A model generated the notes under the pieces. That model did not search any database. It saw only the letters and a list, made by a program, of their open reading frames with translations, and was not told the DNA's origin. Positions 59,038-64,000 of a stretch of 64,000 bases of DNA are shown one piece after another. The translations under genes were made by a program, and so were the position numbers. The stretch is from NCBI RefSeq assembly GCF_001632805.1, contig NZ_CP007220.1:2170001-2234000 (forward strand), given 5' to 3'. The DNA is from Mycobacteroides chelonae CCUG 47445 (lineage in GTDB: Bacteria > Actinomycetota > Actinomycetes > Mycobacteriales > Mycobacteriaceae). The stretch's first letter is position 1, and every line of letters starts with the position of its first letter.

Positions 59038-60896
59038 TTCTGGACCGACGCCCCGGGAGCCGACAGCCCGAGGCCGGCGACGATGGCCTCCACCGATGCC
59101 TGCACGTCCTCGACGGTGACCGTCATGAGGTCGTCATCGCTGAATTCTTCGGCGCCTGAGTTGTCAAGGCGGTGTTCACGTTCCTCCTCGGAGCGTTCCA
59201 CGACGTTACGGACGAATCGACCGTTACCGGCGACGTCGATGCTGCGGCGTGCGATGCCGCGGGTATCGGGAGCCTCTGCGGCACACATCGCCGAGAAGGC
59301 AGTGAGTAGCGCCTCAGCGGCGCCCTCGTCGAACTTGCTGTCGCGCACGGATGCCATGGCCGATGCGATTTCGACGAGTTCTGGTGGTGCGTACGAAGGA
59401 AATTCGATGGACCGCGTGAAACGGGAGCGCAGACCTTCGTTGGTGTCGAGGAACTGGTCCAGCTCGGCGCGGTATCCGGCGACGATCACGACCAGACGGT
59501 CGCGGTCGTTTTCCATGCGGGCCAGCAGGGTGTCGATGGCAACGAGACCGAAGTCATTCTTGGCGCCGGTAGATACCAACGCGTACGCCTCATCGAGGAA
59601 CAGCACGCCGTCGAGCGCGCTGTCGATGACGGCGTTGGTTTTGGCTTCGGTCTCACCGATGTGCTGACCGATGAGGTCGGCACGGTGCACCTCGCGGACG
59701 TTCTCGCGCTTGAGAAGGCCCAAGCCGCAATAGATCTTGGCGACCACACGGGCGATGGTGGTCTTGCCGGTGCCGGGAGGGCCCGCGAACACCAGGTGGT
59801 GGGTGCGGTGGCCAACGGCAAGTCCGCGGTCCTGGCGCCGCAGTGCCATCGCCACGGAGCTCTTGAGTCGTGAGACCTGGTCTTTCACCTGCTCCAGGCC
59901 GATGAATTCGCTGAGCTGTTGCTCGGCCTCGGCCAGCAGGATCGCCTTGCGCTCGTGAGCCTCAGGATCGATGAAATCCTCTTCGGTGGGCTCGGTTTCG
60001 GGATCCCAGGGATCGGTACGGGCAGCGATGCGCGCGGCGGTCGTGGTGTGCAGACCCACACTTGGATCGGTGAGCGCATGCTCGATCTCGGTGTTCTCCG
60101 GATTGGCCGCGTACAGATCCTGGAGCACCTCGGTCGCGGTCTCTTCGTCACCGTGGTGGCGCAGGTTGAGCGCCTTGGCCAGCGCGCCGTCGGTGGCTGC
60201 CACTTCGATGGGACCACTGGGGTCTTCGAGGTAGGAGAGGGCGGGATTGACCATGCCGAGCTTGGCGAGGGCAATCCCCAGGGTGATCCGTACGGCGTGG
60301 GACGTGGTGGGGTCCAAGGACGCATCGGTGACAACGGGGGTCAGCAGCGTGACGACGTCGGACCAACGCTCGGCCCGGTTCTGCATGGCGACAGCGGCCC
60401 AGCGGGCGTTGAACCATCCGGGGCGCCGCTCGGTCACGGTGTTGATCAGCTCGGCAGCTTTGACGTAGTCGCCCTTGTCCACGAGGGCCGCCGCGTAGGC
60501 GAGGTGATAGTCGTCGGGTCCGCTGGCACGGAACTCGAGGTAGAGCCCGGTGTCGTAGAGGAAGGTGAGGTCGCCCGGGTGCAGGTTCACCGCATGCTGA
60601 AGATGCCCAGCGGTGGCCACGGTCTCGGAGATCGCTTCGAGCACGTCGACGGTGGCGCCCCCGGAGGCCGCCAGGCCGACCCAGACATCACAGTGATCCT
60701 GAGCCGTCCGGCACAGCGACGTGAAGCCGTAGCGCGCTGCTGGCAAATCTGCAGGACGCCGCCTGTCATTAACGGACAGACCAAGCGCACGGCAACAGGT
60801 TGCGAATCGGCTCTCTAGTTCCGGGTCGATGCGGGCTGACGGATTCACCGCCGGCGCCGCACGGTCCAGCTGGCCAACTCGTTCACGAATATCCAC
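59034..60896 (-). CDS. eccA3: ESX-3 cytosolic AAA+ ATPase EccA3
   Basis: CbbX-like AAA+ ATPase of 620 residues: N-terminal TPR-like helical domain (about 1-320) and a AAA+ domain with Walker A FAGPPGTGKT (Lys378), Walker B GVLFLDEAYAL and VVIVAGYRAELDQFL. EccA helps dissociate EspG from PE-PPE substrates. GTG 60896 is chosen; the upstream frame closes at once (stop at 60897-60899). It heads the operon and lies about 290 bases downstream of the IdeR-like box on its strand. Confidence 0.95.
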   Translation of the reverse strand: MDIRERVGQLDRAAPAVNPSARIDPELESRFATCCRALGLSVNDRRRPADLPAARYGFTSLCRTAQDHCDVWVGLAASGGATVDVLEAISETVATAGHLQHAVNLHPGDLTFLYDTGLYLEFRASGPDDYHLAYAAALVDKGDYVKAAELINTVTERRPGWFNARWAAVAMQNRAERWSDVVTLLTPVVTDASLDPTTSHAVRITLGIALAKLGMVNPALSYLEDPSGPIEVAATDGALAKALNLRHHGDEETATEVLQDLYAANPENTEIEHALTDPSVGLHTTTAARIAARTDPWDPETEPTEEDFIDPEAHERKAILLAEAEQQLSEFIGLEQVKDQVSRLKSSVAMALRRQDRGLAVGHRTHHLVFAGPPGTGKTTIARVVAKIYCGLGLLKRENVREVHRADLIGQHIGETEAKTNAVIDSALDGVLFLDEAYALVSTGAKNDFGLVAIDTLLARMENDRDRLVVIVAGYRAELDQFLDTNEGLRSRFTRSIEFPSYAPPELVEIASAMASVRDSKFDEGAAEALLTAFSAMCAAEAPDTRGIARRSIDVAGNGRFVRNVVERSEEEREHRLDNSGAEEFSDDDLMTVTVEDVQASVEAIVAGLGLSAPGASVQK

Positions 60897-61185
60897 TTAC
60901 AGCCCTTCACCCGATCGACACGCTCGCTGACTGGAGTAGTCGGGTCGCGAACGTGAATAGTTCCTCGCCTCTATGTCCGGAGCAGCTGGCAAACTTGAAG
61001 CACATCGCCCACCCTCGGCACCGCCGCTCCATTTTTGGTAGCGGTGATCACTTCGGTGTTCTAACCCATCAGAAATGAACACTGGTGTGACTGTCGCCAC
61101 AACCGGGCGTTCGAGTTGATTAACTCGTTCGCGAGTGCTCATCCATCGCCTTTGTTCATGGCACCGTTGCCTGCTCGGCAAGAGA

Positions 61186-61204
61186 TTAGCATTCCCTTAC
61201 CTAA
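61186..61204 (-). promoter_or_regulatory. Candidate IdeR box facing eccA3
   Basis: On the minus strand TTAGGTAAGGGAATGCTAA agrees with TWAGGTWAGSCTWACCTWA at 15 of 19 positions. IdeR bound to Fe(II) represses ESX-3 in M. tuberculosis and M. smegmatis. Weaker than the second box, so binding needs a test. Confidence 0.6.
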
Positions 61205-61244
61205 GTGTCGATGGCTAACCCTAGCCCTGTGCAGGTCAAGATGG

Positions 61245-61263
61245 TTAGGCTAGCCTAAACTAA
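61245..61263 (+). promoter_or_regulatory. IdeR box in front of the siderophore-interacting protein gene
   Basis: TTAGGCTAGCCTAAACTAA matches the 19-base IdeR consensus at 17 positions and ends 30 bases before the ATG, overlapping where the promoter must be. Iron-replete repression is expected. Confidence 0.85.
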
Positions 61264-61293
61264 AAGCGCACTCAGCGAATCGAGGAGGGTGTA

Positions 61294-62007
61294 ATGCCGA
61301 GCACAGTGACGCAACCGACACGTGGATGGCAGGGCGCGGTTCTCAAATTGTTCCGGGCCGGCGATTTCCAGCTAACAGTGACCGGCCGGCGCGAGCTGAC
61401 CGATAATTATGTGAGGCTCAGCTTCTCCGCGGGCGGCCTGCTGCAGGACCGAGACGTTCATCCGACCATGTGGATCCGGTTGTGGTTCTCGGACGGGGAG
61501 AAGTTGCACCAGCGTGGATACACGCTGGTCAACCCGGATCCGCAGGCCGATACCGTCGATATCGAATTCGCACTGCACGACGGGATGGCGGCGCGTTGGG
61601 CGCAGGCAGCCCGGGTAGGCGACACCATCGAGGCCACGGTGTTGGGCAGCCACTTCGAACTGCCGGTTCCGGCTCCGCGCGGATACGTCATCGTCGGCGA
61701 CACCGCGTCCCTGCCCGCGATCAACTCCCTGCTGGAAGCCATCGGAGACAGCCCGGCCACGGTTTTCCTGGAGGCCGCGCACGAGAGCGACAAGACGCTG
61801 CCGGTGAATGGGAATGCGGTCTGGGTAGATCGCCGTGGCGACCGATCACTGGTCCAGGTGGTGCGTGAGGCGGCTTTCGATGCCCCCGACTTCTTCGGAT
61901 GGGTGGCGTGCGACACCCGGACCACGCGCGAGGTGGCGCAAGTTCTCAAGGATCACTACGGCATTCCGCGTAGGGCGATGAAAGCCCAGGCCTACTGGAT
62001 GGCCTGA
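61294..62007 (+). CDS. Siderophore-interacting protein (ViuB-type FAD ferric reductase)
   Basis: FAD-binding siderophore-interacting protein of 237 residues. The FAD-binding part shows HQRGYTLVNPDPQADTVDIEFALHDG, then VLGSHFELPVPAPRGYVIVGDTASLPAI and the C-terminal KAQAYWMA motif typical of this family. It likely reduces ferric siderophore, releasing iron inside the cell, so it would work with ESX-3 dependent mycobactin use. GAGGAGGG at 61282-61289 precedes ATG 61294. An IdeR box lies just upstream. Confidence 0.9.
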   Translation: MPSTVTQPTRGWQGAVLKLFRAGDFQLTVTGRRELTDNYVRLSFSAGGLLQDRDVHPTMWIRLWFSDGEKLHQRGYTLVNPDPQADTVDIEFALHDGMAARWAQAARVGDTIEATVLGSHFELPVPAPRGYVIVGDTASLPAINSLLEAIGDSPATVFLEAAHESDKTLPVNGNAVWVDRRGDRSLVQVVREAAFDAPDFFGWVACDTRTTREVAQVLKDHYGIPRRAMKAQAYWMA

Positions 62008-62040
62008 GGGAACGGTGCCGCCGAAACGGGTCGATCGGCT

Positions 62041-62355
62041 CTAGGAGGCGAGCCGCAGGCGCGGCATTTGCCGACCCGCGGCAGCATCCAGAATCGTGGT
62101 GACGGTGCCGAAGCGGTCGGTCGCGCGCCGGCACAGCTCGCGTAGCTGGCGCGGGTCGGTGGCGTCGGCGGCGATGGCCATGACCTCATCTGCGCCATAG
62201 CCGTGCAGCATCCTCGTCAGATCGGTGGCGTGCCTGCCGCAGATGACCACACGGTGCCCGTTGCGCACCAGTATCCGCACAATTTCACGCCCGCTCGGGT
62301 CGTCGGCGTTGAGGACGACGACAACATCGGGGCCGGGGGTCGTGTCGATCTGCAT
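62041..62355 (-). CDS. Short SDR-like Rossmann protein, apparently truncated
   Basis: A 104-residue protein. VVVVLNADDPSGREIVRILVRNGHRVVICGRHATDL looks like the first beta-alpha-beta unit of an SDR, but the glycine motif GxxxGxG is replaced by NADDPSG, and the protein ends before the NNAG and YxxxK active site. It cannot be a normal dehydrogenase. It may be a remnant or a small nucleotide-binding protein. Gap 62356-62458 (103 bases) shows nothing. Confidence 0.55.
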   Translation of the reverse strand: MQIDTTPGPDVVVVLNADDPSGREIVRILVRNGHRVVICGRHATDLTRMLHGYGADEVMAIAADATDPRQLRELCRRATDRFGTVTTILDAAAGRQMPRLRLAS

Positions 62356-62458
62356 ATCCTTATTGAGCCAGCGGTTCCTGGATTTCGGGTGTGAGCGCCA
62401 TGTGGATTGGTTGGATGACCTCCGCTGTTGATTCCATTCACGCCGAGTCCGCCGCGGA

Positions 62459-63604
62459 TCAGGCCCTTGTGCGCTGCCGGTAGGACTGCGCCAGCTCCTG
62501 CAGCCCCTCCGCCGACTCTTCGCCCCAGGATTTCAGCATCGCGCGATTGGCCAGCACCACGTCGCGGGTGGCGGTGATCCGCTGGGACTCGTATTCGGCC
62601 AGACCGCGTGCGGGATCGTCGCGGAATTCGGACAGTGCCTGTGCCAGCGAACGGGCGTCGACCACGGCCTGCGATCCGCCATTGGCCCCCAACGGATACA
62701 TGGGATGGGCGGCATCGCCCAGCAGGGTGACGTGGCCCTGGCCCCAATGGGTCAGCGGGTCACGGTCGACCATCGGGTATTCGACGATGCGCTCGGTAGC
62801 GCGAACCATTCGGTCGAGGTTCAGCCAACCAAAGTCCCAGCCCGGGAAGTGATCCAGCACCTCATCGGGGGTGACGGGGTCGTTCCAGCGCGCCCCGGCC
62901 GGTAGTTCGCCGGAGGGATCGGTGCGTGCCAGGGCTACCCAGTTCACAGTGCGGTCGCTGATTGGGTAGGCGATGAGTTCGTGGTCGGTGTCGTCGTGGG
63001 CGGCGATCATGGCCTTCCCGGTCAGGAAGGGGCCGACATCGGAGGCGCCGCGCCACATCCGCACGCCTGACCAGCGCAACGGATTGACCGGATGCAGCTG
63101 TGTGCGTATCACCGAGTTCACGCCGTCGGCACCGATCAAGACGGTGCCGGTGATGTCCCGGCCAGTGGTGCGCACGCGGACTCGGTCTCCGTCGCTTTCG
63201 AATCCAAGAACTGGGTTGCCGGTCTGAACTGCTTGGGGGCCAATGCGTTCCCTTACGGCATTGAGAAGCATGAGTTGCAACTGGCCGCGGTGCACAGAGA
63301 TCTGTGGATGGAGGTAGTCGCCCGCCAGGCCCCGTGGTTCGGTGTAGAGGACGGTGCCGCGCTTGTCGCAGAATCTGATCTCTGTGGTGGCGATGCCCAT
63401 ACCCATCAACCGCGCACCCAAGCCCAGTTCGGTGAGCACACCCACCGCGTGCGGAAGCATGTTGATGCCCACACCCAACGGCTTGATTTCACGTGCGCCC
63501 TCGAGCACCTTCACCTCAAACCCGTTGGCGTGCAAGGCTAACGCTGAGGTGAGTCCACCGATGCCGGCTCCTGCGATCACGACTGATGTCTTGTTTGTGC
63601 TCAT
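62459..63604 (-). CDS. FAD-dependent aromatic-type monooxygenase
   Basis: Class A flavoprotein hydroxylase of 381 residues. FAD motifs are complete: GAGIGGLTSALAL (GxGxxG), DG motif GADGVNSVIR, and GD motif LLGDAAHPMYPLGANGGSQAVVDA. The overall pattern resembles salicylate/3-hydroxybenzoate hydroxylases; the substrate is unknown. ATG 63604 is chosen since TGGAG lies a few bases upstream; ATG 63616 is an alternative. Divergent from the LysR gene, which may control it. Confidence 0.88.
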   Translation of the reverse strand: MSTNKTSVVIAGAGIGGLTSALALHANGFEVKVLEGAREIKPLGVGINMLPHAVGVLTELGLGARLMGMGIATTEIRFCDKRGTVLYTEPRGLAGDYLHPQISVHRGQLQLMLLNAVRERIGPQAVQTGNPVLGFESDGDRVRVRTTGRDITGTVLIGADGVNSVIRTQLHPVNPLRWSGVRMWRGASDVGPFLTGKAMIAAHDDTDHELIAYPISDRTVNWVALARTDPSGELPAGARWNDPVTPDEVLDHFPGWDFGWLNLDRMVRATERIVEYPMVDRDPLTHWGQGHVTLLGDAAHPMYPLGANGGSQAVVDARSLAQALSEFRDDPARGLAEYESQRITATRDVVLANRAMLKSWGEESAEGLQELAQSYRQRTRA

Positions 63605-63647
63605 GTACTCCAGCATTGGATGGCTTCTTGCAGAAGTCCAAGATCTA

Positions 63648-63667
63648 TTAGTTGCTAAATCTATAAT
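63648..63667. promoter_or_regulatory. lysR promoter and operator candidate
   Basis: A dyad TTAG-TTG-CTAA at 63648-63658 and a perfect -10 hexamer TATAAT at 63662-63667 lie in the 71-base divergent gap. Only eight bases separate the -10 from the lysR ATG (63676), so transcription should begin at or next to the ATG: a leaderless message. The dyad would sit inside the promoter, as expected for LysR autoregulation. Confidence 0.6.
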
Positions 63668-63675
63668 CAAGTCTT

Positions 63676-64000
63676 ATGGAGATTCATCAGCTGCGCTACC
63701 TGCTGGCGGTCGCGGACGCATCGAGTTTCACGAAAGCTGCCGCCGCAATGCATGTCGCCCAGCCGGGTGTGAGCGCTCAAATCCGGCTTCTGGAGCGCGA
63801 ACTGGGGCAGGATTTGTTTGATCGATCGGGGCGTCGGGTACGCCTTACCGATGCGGGGGAGGCGGTGATTCCCTATGCGAGAGCCGCTCTCGCTGCGGTT
63901 GCCGGGGTGCGTGAGGCGGCAGACGAGATTGGCGGACTCCTCCGCGGGCATATCGCGTTCGGCACCGTGACGTCCCATGGCGCAGACCTATCACCGCTGC
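63676..64000 (+). CDS. LysR-family transcriptional regulator, N-terminal part
   Basis: The first 108 residues, cut by the window end. The LysR winged helix-turn-helix is clear: MEIHQLRYLLAVADASSFTKAAAAMHVAQ, VSAQIRLLERELGQDLFDRSGRR and VRLTDAGEAVIPYARAAL. Positioned divergently to the FAD monooxygenase, its likely target. The ligand-binding domain lies beyond the window. Confidence 0.93.
   Translation, partial: MEIHQLRYLLAVADASSFTKAAAAMHVAQPGVSAQIRLLERELGQDLFDRSGRRVRLTDAGEAVIPYARAALAAVAGVREAADEIGGLLRGHIAFGTVTSHGADLSPL

Larger units (their letters stand above)
60897..61293. promoter_or_regulatory. Divergent control region between eccA3 (-) and the siderophore-interacting protein gene (+)
   Basis: The gap holds two IdeR-like boxes (annotated separately), a third IdeR-like fragment GGCTAACCCTAGCC (61213-61226), and an imperfect inverted repeat centred at 61119-61120 (CGAGTT at 61112-61117, AACTCG at 61122-61127, nine of eleven bases paired when extended). 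I see no perfect Zur box. A short open frame on the minus strand (61142-60897) is discussed in the findings. The likely ESX-3 leader is long, about 250-290 bases. Confidence 0.6.

Noticed and set aside
60897..61293. Zur box upstream of ESX-3, as in M. tuberculosis
   Set aside because: No sequence close to TGAAAATCATTTTCA was seen in this gap.
1..64000. tRNA, rRNA, CRISPR arrays, insertion sequences and prophage genes
   Set aside because: No cloverleaf, rRNA stretch, spaced direct repeats, transposase or integrase was recognised on either strand.

Overview
The window is high-GC actinobacterial DNA with dense gene packing, many GTG/TTG starts and many 1-4 base stop/start overlaps. It is clearly mycobacterial: PE/PPE proteins, a complete ESX-3 type VII secretion locus, MmpS/MmpL, RbpA, Ppm1 and several F420-type flavin/deazaflavin proteins. 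Gene order pafC-tatA-tatC-helY-(DUF4333)-(5'-3' exonuclease)-pepE and the cob cluster follow the Rv2095c to Rv2050 region of M. tuberculosis in the order I remember it. ESX-3 lying close to this block, and Lnt and Ppm1 being separate genes, point to a rapid grower, most plausibly the M. abscessus-chelonae group. That placement is inference.

Layout. (1) 1-7.8 kb: end of pafC, Tat translocase genes tatA and tatC, helicase helY, a DUF4333 membrane protein, a strong bidirectional terminator, a 5'-3' exonuclease, a Xaa-Pro type peptidase and an F420-dependent biliverdin reductase homologue. (2) 7.8-18.2 kb: an SDR and the aerobic cobalamin (corrin ring) genes cobL-cobM-cobK on +, cobIJ-cobH-cobG on -, and cobN on +. 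(3) 18.2-24.9 kb: two tandem PPOX-fold proteins, FxsA, an amidohydrolase, Lnt and Ppm1 (lipoprotein acylation and polyprenol-phosphate-mannose synthesis), an SDR and RbpA.

(4) 25.1-36.9 kb: the most interesting segment. It holds a SAM methyltransferase, an MmpL transporter and its MmpS partner on -, and facing them a 2129-residue fully reducing KS-AT-DH-ER-KR-ACP polyketide synthase followed 9 bases later by a type II thioesterase. It looks like a compact synthesis-and-export unit for an uncharacterised polyketide lipid; no FadD or PapA partner is present nearby. (5) 36.9-46.2 kb: a small secreted protein with W-x-Y-x-G-P repeats behind a conspicuous inverted repeat, a zinc-ribbon-like protein, an alkanesulfonate uptake and desulfonation operon ssuCBAD, a SCO6745-like protein, a membrane GGDEF cyclase, a PPOX protein and a CocE/NonD-type lipoprotein hydrolase.

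(6) 46.2-62.0 kb: ESX-3, transcribed right to left as eccA3-eccB3-eccC3-PE5-PPE4-esxG-esxH-espG3-eccD3-mycP3-eccE3, ending at a 12-bp perfect hairpin. Upstream, a divergent siderophore-interacting protein shares an intergenic region with two IdeR-like boxes, one facing each gene, so ESX-3 and ferric-siderophore processing are probably co-repressed by iron. (7) 62.0-64 kb: a truncated SDR-like gene, an FAD monooxygenase and a divergent LysR regulator that runs off the window and appears to be leaderless. No tRNA, rRNA, CRISPR, insertion sequence or prophage was seen.
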